Assembly: GCF_001956045.1 (NCBI RefSeq)
Contig: NZ_MRTH01000012.1
Span: forward strand, 124,001 to 188,000
Reading direction: 5' to 3'
Length of the DNA stretch: 64,000 nt
DNA from: Paenibacillus sp. FSL H7-0331
Lineage (GTDB): Bacteria; Bacillota; Bacilli; Paenibacillales; NBRC-103111
Part shown: positions 41,474-51,249 of the stretch, piece by piece
Layout: every line of letters begins with the position of its first letter
Numbering within the stretch: position 1 is the first letter of the stretch
The notes under the pieces: model-generated
Databases searched by the model: none
What the model was told of the DNA's origin: nothing
Seen by the model: the letters and a program-made list of their open reading frames with translations, nothing else
Translations under genes and position numbers: made by a program

Positions 41474-43435
41474 GTGGAGCGTTACCCTTTTAACTATGAT
41501 CCAAGACAATCCTTTACCCAGCAGGCTGGCGATTGGATAGCTGATGTATTTTATGATATTCTGCCGGAATCCGGCTTCGAGGTTCGTGATGAACAGATTT
41601 ATATGGCTTTTCAGCTGGAAAGAGCGTTTGCTGAAAAACAGACCATATTTGCTGAGGCCGGGGTGGGAACAGGAAAGACGTTAGTGTATCTGCTGTACAC
41701 GATTTGTTATGCGCGTTATATGCGCAAGCCGGCCATTATTGCCTGTGCTGATGAGTCATTGATCGAGCAGCTCGTTAAGCCGGAGGGGGATATTGCGAAG
41801 CTGGCTCAGCATCTGGGTCTGGCGATCGATGCCCGACTGGGCAAATCACCGGATAAATATGTATGCCTGGTGAAGCTGGAGGAGGCACGTATGAGGGCGA
41901 CGGATGCCGATCTGTTTCAGGATCTGTATGAGAGCCTGCCTGAATTTGTCCACAGCTACAAGCCGATGCAGTCGTTTCATGCCTATGGAGATCGTAAGCA
42001 TTATCCGCATATGAATGATGAGCAATGGGAACAAATCAACTGGGATACGTTCCAGGATTGTTTTACCTGTGAGAAGCGGCATCGCTGCGGCCAGACGCTG
42101 TCAAGGGATCATTACCGCAAGTCGGGTGATCTGATTATTTGCTCGCATGATTTTTATATGGAGCATATCTGGACATACGAAGGACGTAAACGGGAAGGCC
42201 AACTGCCGCTGCTGCCAGATCATTGTGCGGTTGTTTTTGATGAAGGGCATCTATTGGAATCTGCCGGACAGAAGGCTTTGACCTTTAAATTAAAACATGT
42301 CGTATTTGAAGCGTTGATCGTTCGCCTATTGGAGGGTGAAGTGCGCGAGACGCTGGCTGTACTCATAGATGAAGCGATTGTCCAAAGTGAAACGCTGTTT
42401 GATGTGCTGGGACGTCAGAGCAAGGCGATACCGGGTACGGATCGGAAGCAGGTTATATTGAATGACAAGCTGATTCGAGAGGTGCAGCGCTTCCGTAGTG
42501 TCCTTACGGCTATAGAGGAAGAGCTGGTGTTTGAGAGCGAGCTGTATACGTTGAATGACTACCAGCTGCGTATTGTGGAGGAGCATCTGGAAATGATGCA
42601 AAAGGCACTGATTTTATTTGAGCAATCCGACAGCTTAATTTGTTGGGTAACGGAAAGTGAGGATGGGCTTACTTTGGCGATTATGCCGAGAACCGTGAAG
42701 GAAGTGCTGCGGGAGCAGGTATTCAACTCGTCCAGTATGCCTATCGTGTTTTCGTCAGCGACTTTATCTGTTGAGGGCTCCTTTGAATATGTGGCCGATA
42801 GTCTTGGGATTGAGCAGTACACGTCCTTTTCCGTGGCTTCTCCTTATGATTATGCACAGCAAATGGAAGTGATCATGCCGAAGTGGTTAGAGGGAGGCAG
42901 CTTTACTGAAAAGATGCGGGCAGCATCCAGCCTGCTGGAGCGGACGCAAGGAAGAGCGCTGCTATTGTTTCCAACTAAAGACGATTTACAGCAGTTCAAA
43001 AGCGAGATTGGACATTATCCGGCCTGTACCGATTTGCGTCTTCTGTTCGAGGGTGACCAGGAAATCAGCCATCTGATTTCAGAATTTCAGCGTGATGAGC
43101 AGAGTGTATTATGCGCGGTTACACTGTGGGAAGGGCTTGATGTACCAGGCCCATCACTCTCCAATGTGATCATCTGGTCGCTGCCGTTTCCTCCGCAGGA
43201 CCCTGTTTTTATGGCGAAACGCAAAGCAGCCGTGAATCCTTTTGAAGAGGTGGATCTGCCCTACATGCTGCTGCGCCTGAGACAAGGAATCGGACGGTTA
43301 ATACGTACCCGCGGCGACAGCGGCATTATAGCTATACTCAGTGAGGACAGCAAGGAACAGAGCTTGATACGGGGTCATATTGAGGCGATCCTGCCTGCCG
43401 GGGTTCAGATCAAGAATTCATATGAGCTTGTTTGA
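41474..43435 (+). CDS. DinG/XPD-like superfamily 2 ATP-dependent DNA helicase
   Basis: A 653-residue helicase. Walker A is EAGVGTGKT at about 61-69, the DEAH-like box is VFDEGHLL, and later motifs include SSATLSVEGSFEY, LWEGLDVPG, WSLPFPPQDPVF and RLRQGIGRLIRT. Four cysteines (YVCLVKL, then CFTCEKRHRC and a further Cys in IICSHD) fit the iron-sulfur cluster of DinG/XPD helicases. Such enzymes unwind DNA 5' to 3' and resolve R-loops or damaged DNA. There is no exonuclease domain, unlike Bacillus DinG. GTG 41474 follows GGAGG by ten bases. Confidence 0.88.
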   Translation: MERYPFNYDPRQSFTQQAGDWIADVFYDILPESGFEVRDEQIYMAFQLERAFAEKQTIFAEAGVGTGKTLVYLLYTICYARYMRKPAIIACADESLIEQLVKPEGDIAKLAQHLGLAIDARLGKSPDKYVCLVKLEEARMRATDADLFQDLYESLPEFVHSYKPMQSFHAYGDRKHYPHMNDEQWEQINWDTFQDCFTCEKRHRCGQTLSRDHYRKSGDLIICSHDFYMEHIWTYEGRKREGQLPLLPDHCAVVFDEGHLLESAGQKALTFKLKHVVFEALIVRLLEGEVRETLAVLIDEAIVQSETLFDVLGRQSKAIPGTDRKQVILNDKLIREVQRFRSVLTAIEEELVFESELYTLNDYQLRIVEEHLEMMQKALILFEQSDSLICWVTESEDGLTLAIMPRTVKEVLREQVFNSSSMPIVFSSATLSVEGSFEYVADSLGIEQYTSFSVASPYDYAQQMEVIMPKWLEGGSFTEKMRAASSLLERTQGRALLLFPTKDDLQQFKSEIGHYPACTDLRLLFEGDQEISHLISEFQRDEQSVLCAVTLWEGLDVPGPSLSNVIIWSLPFPPQDPVFMAKRKAAVNPFEEVDLPYMLLRLRQGIGRLIRTRGDSGIIAILSEDSKEQSLIRGHIEAILPAGVQIKNSYELV

Positions 43436-43443
43436 AATCAGGC

Positions 43444-43920
43444 TCAGGTAGCTTTAGCAAATCCTTCTTCAAGACAGTACTGCGCTGCTTCTTCGTAGGT
43501 TTCAAACGCGGATTCAAGATTGACTCCAGCATACACATACCATAGTTCATCTTCAAAGGTTACCACAAGGGACTGATTATCAGGACCTTCCCAACGCTCC
43601 TTTTGCGTGCTTTCAGTACGCGGGGGCGTTTTTTGGGTTGAAGTATCCGTCAAGGAAAGGATCGATTCGGCAACAAGGGCACGAAGCGCATCCGCCTCAT
43701 AGTCACGAATATTGACAAATCCTTTGTCATCGGTAGAATAGTCTCGCAGCCGGCCCGCATAAATAAATCCGTTTCCGTTTGGGTGCAGGTGGTAGGCTAC
43801 GTTCTTTTTATCGTACGCGCTTTGCTCATAGCTGAAATTAACGCGGCCAAGCGATACATCGCTGCGTGTAAGCTCAGGGAAAGACTCCATAATCGCAAGC
43901 TTTTGTTCAAAGGTAAGCAT
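43444..43920 (-). CDS. Hypothetical protein of 158 residues
   Basis: A soluble protein that begins MLTFEQKLAIMESFPEL and shows alternating strand/helix character (VNFSYEQSAYDKKNVAYHL, GNGFIYAGRLRDYS, then LVVTFEDELWYVYAGVNL and ETYEEAAQYCLEEGF). I do not recognise the family. A disordered Thr/Glu-rich linker lies near residues 100-115. The start is ATG 43920 after GGAGGG, the upstream codon at 43941 being unneeded. Its stop lies nine bases from the convergent helicase stop without a visible terminator between them. Confidence 0.6.
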   Translation of the reverse strand: MLTFEQKLAIMESFPELTRSDVSLGRVNFSYEQSAYDKKNVAYHLHPNGNGFIYAGRLRDYSTDDKGFVNIRDYEADALRALVAESILSLTDTSTQKTPPRTESTQKERWEGPDNQSLVVTFEDELWYVYAGVNLESAFETYEEAAQYCLEEGFAKAT

Positions 43921-44748
43921 GAAATACCCTCCATTTATCATTTTATCGTGCTAGTGATTATAACACACACTTCAGGCCGTACCAAGCTCTTGATAAGGAA
44001 TAGGAAAAGGGCCTCTCCCAAACTAACATGGCCTAACGATCACCACAATGAATGAAAATGTCTTGGCTGTGAATCAGATTGTTCCATAATGGAACCTGCA
44101 CCAAACTTATTCTTAGGTGATGTGAGCTGGAGACATTGTGGAAAGGTGCGCTGTGCTGGATGTTCTAAAGGGCGAAAGCAACTCAAATGAGCTTATGATT
44201 CTATGGCTTTAATTTGAAGCAGGATAAGTTCGACAACGGCATATTAGAATCGTTTAGTCAAAAATAAAACTGGATTCCTTAGAGTGAGGATATCCAGTTT
44301 TTTATTTGGAAATTAATTTAATAACGGACGTTTAATCTCCTTTTTCAACTAGGATTGAACATGCTGTCGGGAATTAAAAAGCGCTGCCCTTGGGAGGTAA
44401 AAGGAATTCGGATTTAATTGGACGTACCGGATTCGAATGGGAGCCTCCCAAACACTTGGAAAGGAGTCTGCTCCCTTACCCCCTGGATTTGTGAAATTAT
44501 GTGATGCCAGAAAAAAATCGCATGTTACACCTAATCTGTTGAAATAGCGTCTGAAAATTTCACCACGAATTGTTTATTAGCTCGTTATTTAGCAATTAAG
44601 TATGCAACATATCTTTGTTGTTGTTAGTGATTTTACATATTATACCACCTGAGAATATTAGACATCCAATCTGAAAAGTGTCTCATTACTCATTCTTAGG
44701 GCAGCACTTATAATGATAAGTATCACAACAGAGGGATGGGGGTTTAAA
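43921..44748. other. Gene-poor 830-bp region before the carbohydrate ABC operon
   Basis: No convincing gene is visible. Short frames occur (for example one ending in NELMILWL near 44212), but none has support. A terminator-like hairpin lies at 44266-44303 with no plus-strand gene upstream of it, and inverted TTGGGAGG/CCTCCCAA around 44393-44450 flank an imperfect hairpin. The last 150 bases must contain the promoter of the ABC operon. Confidence 0.45.
44266..44303. terminator. Orphan terminator-like hairpin
   Basis: AAAACTGGAT (44266-44275) pairs with ATCCAGTTTT (44292-44301), followed by TTAT on the plus strand and by TTTTATTTTT on the minus strand. No gene ends near it, so a decayed gene or an unannotated RNA is possible. 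Confidence 0.6.
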
Positions 44749-45687
44749 ATGGAAAGATTGACAGCTGCGTATAGTCAGACAGAGAGAATAAACAAAAAAG
44801 GAATCGGCCACAGAATGTGGCAGGCCAGATATGGTTATCTGTTTTTACTTCCTGTATTTTTGATCATGGGGATATTTAAGTATTATCCTGCTGCCACAGC
44901 GGTAATTATGTCTTTTTTCGAATGGAATGGGTTTAATTATCGTGAGTTCATTGGACTGGATAACTTTATTTCTATGTGGAGTGACGATACCTTTGTAGCT
45001 TCACTGAAGAACGTATCGATTATCGCCGTGACGGATATTGTTAAAACCTTGACGGTGCCCCTGCTCGCAGCAGAACTTGTGTATTGCGTGAGTTCCCGTA
45101 GAGCGAAGGAAGTGTATAAATTTATTCTCGTCCTCCCGATGGTCGTCCCAACAATGGTCATTATTTTAATGTGGAAATGGATTTATAACCCTACTTTTGG
45201 AGCACTTAACCTGGCTTTAGGCGCATTCGGGACAAATAGCAATCATGCTTGGCTGGGAAGTGCGGATACCGCGTTATTCTCTATCATTGGTGTAGGCTTT
45301 CCTTGGATCGGGGGAATTGCGTTTCTCATTTATTTGGGAGGATTGCAAGCGATTCCAGAGGAGCTATACGAGGCTGCTCGGATCGACGGAGCAGGATTAC
45401 TGGATAGACTGCTGAAAATCGATCTCCCGCTGATTGCAGGGCAGATGAAAGTATTGATCATCCTTTCCTTGATTCATTCGATGAACAGCTTCGAGAACGT
45501 GCTTGTGCTGACCAATGGAGGTCCCGGCAATTTTACGATGGTTCCGGCGCTGCATCTATACCAGCAAGGGATTACCTATAACAAGATGGGCTATGCAAGC
45601 GCGATTGGGGTTTTTATGTTTGCCATCATTTTTGTACTGACCATCATCAGCTACCAGTTTAAGAAAGCGGGGAAGAACCATGGATAG
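44749..45687 (+). CDS. Carbohydrate ABC transporter permease (MalF/UgpA type)
   Basis: A 312-residue permease with about six helices; its first helix is YLFLLPVFLIMGIFKYYPAA. The binding-protein-dependent transport signature appears as EELYEAARIDGAGLLDRLLKI (E-A-A-x(3)-G), the coupling loop that contacts the ATPase. ATG 44749 follows GGGATGGGGG; the open frame from 44713 is probably not used. It is first in an operon with the second permease (8-bp overlap) and the binding protein. No ATPase gene is in the cluster, so a shared MsmX-type ATPase is implied. Confidence 0.93.
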   Translation: MERLTAAYSQTERINKKGIGHRMWQARYGYLFLLPVFLIMGIFKYYPAATAVIMSFFEWNGFNYREFIGLDNFISMWSDDTFVASLKNVSIIAVTDIVKTLTVPLLAAELVYCVSSRRAKEVYKFILVLPMVVPTMVIILMWKWIYNPTFGALNLALGAFGTNSNHAWLGSADTALFSIIGVGFPWIGGIAFLIYLGGLQAIPEELYEAARIDGAGLLDRLLKIDLPLIAGQMKVLIILSLIHSMNSFENVLVLTNGGPGNFTMVPALHLYQQGITYNKMGYASAIGVFMFAIIFVLTIISYQFKKAGKNHG

Positions 45688-46522
45688 AGGCGAAAAAGCA
45701 CGTCAAAAGAGGAGCCTGAATCAAATCGGGATACACATCATTTTGTTTATGCTGGCATTTTGCACATTGTTCCCCTTTTATTTAATGGTGAACTCTTCTT
45801 TTAAATACAAAATGCAGATCGTGGACAACGTATGGTTCATGACACCGCCGTTTCATTTGGATAATTACATGAATGCGTTCCGGCAAATTTCTCCGTTTAT
45901 GTTTAACTCCATCATCGTTACTTCGGGGATTGTAGTTGGTGTCATCATTATTTCCGTGATGGCCGGGTATGCCTTCGTCCGTTTCGATATGCCGGGCAAA
46001 GAACTCCTTTTTTTTCTCATCATCTCTTTGATGATGATTCCTTCATTTCTGCTGCTGCTCCCTCAATTCGTGCTAGTTAATAAGATGGGGCTTCTGAACA
46101 CATACGCTGTACAAATCCTGCCGCCGGTCGGAGCTTTGGCGCCGATGGCCGTTTTGCTGGCAAGAACATTTTTCTCATCGTTATCGGTCTCTCTTTTTGA
46201 GGCGGCAAGCTTAGACGGAGCGGGAGAATTCATGATTCTTTTGCGAGTCGTAATTCCATTATCGATGCCTGTAATTGCCACAATTGCCGTCATCGATTCA
46301 CTGGCCGGATGGAACAATTTTATTTGGCCATTAATGACCGCTTCTCAAGAGAGCGTCAAACCGGTCATTATCGCACTCCAGGGGATTATGAGTAATTCTC
46401 AGAATGAACAAGGGGTGCAGTTGGCGGGATATGTGGTGGCATCGATGCCATTGCTGCTATTTTTCATCTTCGCAACGAAGCAATTTGTTTCCGGACTTAG
46501 CTCCGGGGCAATTAAAGCTTAA
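45680..46522 (+). CDS. Carbohydrate ABC transporter permease (MalG/UgpE type)
   Basis: A 280-residue permease with six hydrophobic segments (ILFMLAFCTLFPFYLMVNSS first). The coupling-loop signature is LFEAASLDGAGEFMILLRVV. The start ATG overlaps the stop region of the first permease, indicating translational coupling. With the first permease and the lipoprotein binding protein it forms the membrane part of a sugar importer, probably for oligosaccharides released from a plant or algal glycan, given the sulfatase and GH78 genes nearby. Confidence 0.93.
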   Translation: MDRGEKARQKRSLNQIGIHIILFMLAFCTLFPFYLMVNSSFKYKMQIVDNVWFMTPPFHLDNYMNAFRQISPFMFNSIIVTSGIVVGVIIISVMAGYAFVRFDMPGKELLFFLIISLMMIPSFLLLLPQFVLVNKMGLLNTYAVQILPPVGALAPMAVLLARTFFSSLSVSLFEAASLDGAGEFMILLRVVIPLSMPVIATIAVIDSLAGWNNFIWPLMTASQESVKPVIIALQGIMSNSQNEQGVQLAGYVVASMPLLLFFIFATKQFVSGLSSGAIKA

Positions 46523-46559
46523 GATCACCATTACTTTATGAGAAAAGGGAGCGTTAACA

Positions 46560-48032
46560 ATGAATAACAAAGGGAATCGGGTAGGATCGAGGATGTTGGC
46601 GGTTGTAGTCTCACTGGTCATGGCGTTTACGGTATCGGCATGCACGATTCAGGATCCAAACGAATCCAAGGCCGGGAGCACTAAAAACACAAATGCAACA
46701 GTAACTATATCCTGGGGCGTACAAAAACCGAAGAAAGAAGCGGATGAGGGTGTATACAACAAGGTCATCAGCGAGTATATGAAGGTGAATCCAAAGGTAC
46801 AAGTGAAAATGGCTTATACCGAATACACGGATGATGCTCAATGGGTTACTTGGCTTAACTCGCAGCTTCTGGGTGGTGCTGCCCCCGACGTGGTGTGGAC
46901 CTGGCATGTTCCGGCTATGGAAAACTACCGTAAAGGTCTGGTTGTGGACCTTAAACCTTATCTCGATAAGCAGAATCCATATGATTCCAAACAGCGCACC
47001 TGGTGGGACAGCTACTCAACCGGATTGATCAATCAGAACATGGATAATACGAATGGTACTGTACCGTCAGCACCCCTTTCTACCGTGGCGGTGAAAGTAT
47101 TTTATAATAAAAATTTGTTTGCAAAGGCGGGGATAACAAGTAATCCAAAGACGTTCGGTGAACTTCTTGCCGCATCCGAGAAGCTCAAGTCCGCGGGTGT
47201 TGTACCGTTTATTGCCCCCAACAAATCCCCGGTGGACAATGTGTTCAACTGGCAGCATCGGATGTTTATGGATCAAATGATTGCTCCGATTATACCTCAG
47301 CTTGATTTGGACAAAAACGGCCTCGTGGAGCTAAATGAAATTGTAGCCGGTACGCAGAAAGGGATTATCGACCTGGAGAAATCACCTTGGACAGACAGTG
47401 CGGAACTGATTAAAACGTTCTCCCAATACTGGTATCCGGGTTATAACGGAATTGATACCGCAACAGCGACAGATTTGTTCATCAAGCAGGAGGGTGCCAT
47501 GATGATGCAAACCGGAAACAATTTGAAAACATTTATAGACAATCCTGACCGCAAATTCGATATCGGTTTCTTCTCCTTCCCTTATTTAACCAAGCAGGAT
47601 TCTCCGAATGCAGTCGAAAAGCTGTATGAAATGGGTGGATCTCCAATAAACAATTTCTCAATTCCGAGTGCGGTAAAAGGAGAGAAGCTCGATGCCGCGG
47701 TAAACTTCCTGCAGTTCTTGGCCTCAGAAAAGGGTGCCGCACTGTTTGCTGAAGGTCTTTGGTGGACGCCTGCGACCAAGGACGCCGTTCTTCCCGAGGC
47801 CCTGAAAGGAATGTATATCGAAGGAAACACTTCAAGCTTGAGACTGCTTGCGCCGCAAACGAATCAAAAACTGTACCAGGATGATACGATGGTAGGACAG
47901 TTGTTCCTCGAGGGTAAGACCACTACGAAGGAGTTTAATACGATCTTGAACAAAGACTTGAAGTCGAGTGTGGAGCAACTCAGCAAGCAGAACGGTTGGA
48001 CGGAACAGAACGGTTGGGGTTTAAAGAAATAA
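46560..48032 (+). CDS. Extracellular sugar-binding lipoprotein of the ABC importer
   Basis: A 490-residue family 1 extracellular solute-binding protein. The signal peptide (NRVGSRMLAVVVSLVMAFTV) ends in the lipobox VSAC, so Cys28 is lipidated and anchors the protein to the membrane. The mature part begins with a flexible Ser/Thr/Asn linker and continues with VTISWGVQKP, TWLNSQLLGGAAPDVVWTWH and EGAMMMQTGNNLKTFI, typical of the sugar-binding fold. AGGGAG precedes ATG 46560. It is third in the importer operon; the sulfatase gene follows after 24 bases. Confidence 0.93.
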   Translation: MNNKGNRVGSRMLAVVVSLVMAFTVSACTIQDPNESKAGSTKNTNATVTISWGVQKPKKEADEGVYNKVISEYMKVNPKVQVKMAYTEYTDDAQWVTWLNSQLLGGAAPDVVWTWHVPAMENYRKGLVVDLKPYLDKQNPYDSKQRTWWDSYSTGLINQNMDNTNGTVPSAPLSTVAVKVFYNKNLFAKAGITSNPKTFGELLAASEKLKSAGVVPFIAPNKSPVDNVFNWQHRMFMDQMIAPIIPQLDLDKNGLVELNEIVAGTQKGIIDLEKSPWTDSAELIKTFSQYWYPGYNGIDTATATDLFIKQEGAMMMQTGNNLKTFIDNPDRKFDIGFFSFPYLTKQDSPNAVEKLYEMGGSPINNFSIPSAVKGEKLDAAVNFLQFLASEKGAALFAEGLWWTPATKDAVLPEALKGMYIEGNTSSLRLLAPQTNQKLYQDDTMVGQLFLEGKTTTKEFNTILNKDLKSSVEQLSKQNGWTEQNGWGLKK

Positions 48033-48056
48033 TCTTAGGAGACGGGGTCATTTTTC

Positions 48057-49475
48057 ATGCCAAATAATTTAGAGCGTCCCAATTTGTTGTTTGTTTTTTC
48101 CGATCAGCACAGATGGTGTGATTTAAACTGTTATGGAAATACCCAGGTTATCTCTCCCCATTTGGATGCATTCTCTAAAAAGTCAGTGCAGTTGGAGAAT
48201 TGCATCGCTAACAGTCCGTTATGTGTACCTTCACGTGGATCGATGCTCTCAGGTTTACATCCATTAAAACATGGAGCGGCAGGGAACGATTTACCATTAT
48301 CTGATGATGTTGAAACCCTTGGTCACGTGTTAGCCGATAGTGGTTACCACACGGGTTATATAGGAAAGTGGCATTTAGCCGGAGTGCCGCGAGATCAATC
48401 TATTCCTTCAGGAAAGCGGAGATTCGGTTTTAAGGAGTGGAAGGTAGCAAACTGTACACATGATTATTTGCATTCTTACTATGATGATGAGGAGAACGTG
48501 CGTCATCCGATTGAAGGTTACGAGCCTATCGAACAAACGAATCTCGCTTTGGATTTTATCCAAAGAAATAGCGGTCAACCATGGGGGTTAGTACTTTCGT
48601 GGGGCCCGCCTCACGATCCTTACGCTCTTATTCCTCAAGAATATGTTGATTTATATAAAGATGTTGACATTCAATTAAGGGATAATGTAGGCGAAAGAGC
48701 CTTATCATTTAAAAAAGAAGGTGCAAATAGAGAGGATATTATAAGAGACATTAAGGGATATTATGCTCATATAACTGCATTGGATAAGCAATTTGGACGA
48801 ATAATCAAACAATTGGAGCAAACCGGACAACTTGAGAATACAATTATCGTGTACACAAGTGATCATGGTGATATGTTAGGTAGTCAAGGCCAGTATAATA
48901 AGCAGCTGCCTTATGAAGAATCTATCAAGGTACCGCTGCTAGTCTTTTGGCAAGGGCGCACAATTACATTAAAACGAAATGAATTAATCGGTTTGGTAGA
49001 TTTACCGGTCAGCTTGCTTGGACTTATGGGTCTTCATTTCACCAATAATGTGGATGGGGAAGACCTGCATAATCTTTTTACTAACCAAGAAGCACAAGGA
49101 AAAGAATCCTGTTATATCCATGATCTTACGGCTTGTCACATATCAGTAGTGAGGGGAACACCACAGTGGAGAGGAATTCGAACCGAACGTTACACGTATG
49201 CGAAAACTGTGCATAATGAAGATTGGATGCTTTACGATAATATAGAGGATCCTTATCAAATGAAAAATTTAGTTAGCCATCCCGAAATACAAAATAGTAA
49301 AGAGGAATTGAACCGAAAATTAGACGAGTATATAACCAAGCATGATGGGCTTGTGCCGTGGGATGATTTGGCTGAACAAACGGGACTTAAAGATAAATGG
49401 GATGAAAGTCAAGCGCATTTTTTAAATATTTGGCCGGGTCTTGTTAAAGCTCCGAATGCTGCAGAACAAGGATAA
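48057..49475 (+). CDS. Sulfatase (type I, formylglycine-dependent), cytoplasmic
   Basis: A 472-residue sulfatase. The N-terminal metal site FVFSDQHRWCDLNCYGN is followed by the activation motif CVPSRGSMLSG, in which Cys is converted to formylglycine; later come GKWHLAG and VYTSDHGDMLGSQGQ (metal Asp/His). It lacks a signal peptide, so it acts after uptake. Substrate is not readable; company with GH78 suggests sulfated rhamnose or another sulfated sugar. A maturase (anSME or FGE) is required for activation but none is recognisable in this window. AGGAG precedes ATG 48057, and a strong terminator follows. Confidence 0.9.
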   Translation: MPNNLERPNLLFVFSDQHRWCDLNCYGNTQVISPHLDAFSKKSVQLENCIANSPLCVPSRGSMLSGLHPLKHGAAGNDLPLSDDVETLGHVLADSGYHTGYIGKWHLAGVPRDQSIPSGKRRFGFKEWKVANCTHDYLHSYYDDEENVRHPIEGYEPIEQTNLALDFIQRNSGQPWGLVLSWGPPHDPYALIPQEYVDLYKDVDIQLRDNVGERALSFKKEGANREDIIRDIKGYYAHITALDKQFGRIIKQLEQTGQLENTIIVYTSDHGDMLGSQGQYNKQLPYEESIKVPLLVFWQGRTITLKRNELIGLVDLPVSLLGLMGLHFTNNVDGEDLHNLFTNQEAQGKESCYIHDLTACHISVVRGTPQWRGIRTERYTYAKTVHNEDWMLYDNIEDPYQMKNLVSHPEIQNSKEELNRKLDEYITKHDGLVPWDDLAEQTGLKDKWDESQAHFLNIWPGLVKAPNAAEQG

Positions 49476-49533
49476 ATCCGTGCTCAGCTGTCAGCCTGCA
49501 ACAGGCAGAGGCCTTTATACAATGTAAATGCTG

Positions 49534-49572
49534 AGTCGCCATACGAACGGTACGTTCGTATGGCGACTTTTA
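49534..49572 (+). terminator. Terminator of the importer-sulfatase operon
   Basis: A perfect 16-bp stem (49534-49549 with 49553-49568, GTA loop) ends in TTTTAT. Confidence 0.95.
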
Positions 49573-49633
49573 TATCCTGCCTTTGTGGGAATTTGATATA
49601 ATTTTATTAAAAGAGATGTAGGGGGCCTGCGCT

Positions 49634-51223
49634 TTGCTAAAAGTCATCATTGCGGAAGATGAGCAGTGGATCAGGAAAAGCATTGTGAAGTGCGTCGAAT
49701 GGGAGCGTCTTGACCTGGAATTAGTCGCCGAAGCTTCTGATGGAAATAAGGCGCTTGAACGGGTACGCTGCCTTAATCCTGACATCATCCTCATAGATAT
49801 CCATATGCCTGGTTTTAACGGTTTGCAGCTAATGGAACATTGGGCGGCTGAGGGATTTAAACCGAAATTTATTATTATCAGTGGCTATAATAATTTTGAG
49901 TATGCACAGAAAGCAATTTCTTTCGGGGCCTTTGCTTATTTACTTAAACCGATCAAACGTGAGGAAGTAAACGAAACCTTGGCCAAAGCATGCCAGGTTA
50001 TTCATATGGAACGGGAAATGCGGACTAATCTGGAACAGGTGAAAAAGCAATTGAACGTCGGCATTCCGCTGATAAAAGAACGAATTATGTTCGATTATTT
50101 GTCGGGACGGGATAACAGTACGTCTCATCAGGATATCGCCTATTCCCCCTATTATGCTGTACTTGTGTTAGGGTTTGACAACTATTTAAAAATTAACGTA
50201 AATCGAGAAAATATTAAGCAAGATATTAAAGGAACTCTCGCTATCATCGAAGCGATATTAATGAAATGTGATGAAGGTATTGTATTTGAGAGGGAAGAGA
50301 ACCGGATTGTTGTCATTCTTGGTCTGAAAAGTGACCGTGAACCGATCCATCTTGCGTTAGCAAAGCGTATACTGTCAGAAATTAGGAGTACAGCGTACTC
50401 GGTAACGATCGGGGCTGGAAATATTCACAGTCATGTTTCACAAATAAAACAATCCTATAATGAAGCTTTGAAAGCCTATCGGGAAAAGCTCATTATCGGC
50501 GGTGATAAAATTATTACTCCGCTAACGGTAGCTTCCGGTCAATTCGCTGTTCCGGAAGACCACATTAAATCGACATGCATGGCTGTGGAGCTTTCTGACA
50601 TTAAGGGGATTCGGCTGGGAGTACAGGTGGTTCTCAGCAGCATCGTCAATTTGGGACCCATCTGTTATGACACTGTAGCGAAGCTCGTATCACGGTTGCT
50701 TGACGCAACTGTGGAGCTGGCACTCCGCTACGGGATCCAGGAAAAATTCTATGAAGAAAGGGATTTGGAATATTTGGAGGGCATCGATTCATTAACCGAC
50801 TATTTAATTTCAATTCTAATCACCATCACCGGTAAAATATCGTCCGCCAAAGAAAACAAAGGGCTTAAAGCCATCTCAGCCGCTTTAGAGTTTATCCAAA
50901 GCCACTATACAAAAGATATTTCTCTCGAGATGCTTGCCTCACACGTGAGCTTAAATCCTAATTATTTATCGGAAATGTTTAAAAAAGAAACAGGATCTAA
51001 TTATACAGATTATGTTGTCTCTCTTAGAATTAAAAAAGCCCAGGCTCTGATGCAGGAGAACCCCTGGCTCAGTATTAACAAAATAGCCGAGCTTGTTGGT
51101 TACGGAAATACTCGTTATTTCTCCACCTTGTTCCATAAGAAAACGGGATATCGGCCGTCCGAATTCAAGCAACTGGTTTCAAATTCAACTACGAATGTCG
51201 CAGAAGAGGAATTCGATGAATAA
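49634..51223 (+). CDS. YesN-type response regulator with AraC output domain
   Basis: A 529-residue regulator. The receiver domain has EDEQWIR at 8-14 and the phosphoacceptor Asp55 in IILIDIHMPG, with the later SGYNNFEYAQKA and LLKPI segments. A long middle region (about 150-420) connects to the AraC-type HTH pair at the C-terminus (ISLEMLASHVSLNPNYLSEM, INKIAELVGYGNTRYFSTLF, FHKKTGYRPSEFK). TTG 49634 follows AGGGGG. The gene precedes the histidine kinase by 26 bases. It is presumably the activator of the importer operon in response to the glycan signal. Confidence 0.92.
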   Translation: MLKVIIAEDEQWIRKSIVKCVEWERLDLELVAEASDGNKALERVRCLNPDIILIDIHMPGFNGLQLMEHWAAEGFKPKFIIISGYNNFEYAQKAISFGAFAYLLKPIKREEVNETLAKACQVIHMEREMRTNLEQVKKQLNVGIPLIKERIMFDYLSGRDNSTSHQDIAYSPYYAVLVLGFDNYLKINVNRENIKQDIKGTLAIIEAILMKCDEGIVFEREENRIVVILGLKSDREPIHLALAKRILSEIRSTAYSVTIGAGNIHSHVSQIKQSYNEALKAYREKLIIGGDKIITPLTVASGQFAVPEDHIKSTCMAVELSDIKGIRLGVQVVLSSIVNLGPICYDTVAKLVSRLLDATVELALRYGIQEKFYEERDLEYLEGIDSLTDYLISILITITGKISSAKENKGLKAISAALEFIQSHYTKDISLEMLASHVSLNPNYLSEMFKKETGSNYTDYVVSLRIKKAQALMQENPWLSINKIAELVGYGNTRYFSTLFHKKTGYRPSEFKQLVSNSTTNVAEEEFDE

Positions 51224-51249
51224 CGAGCCTGCACCAGGGAGGACAACAA

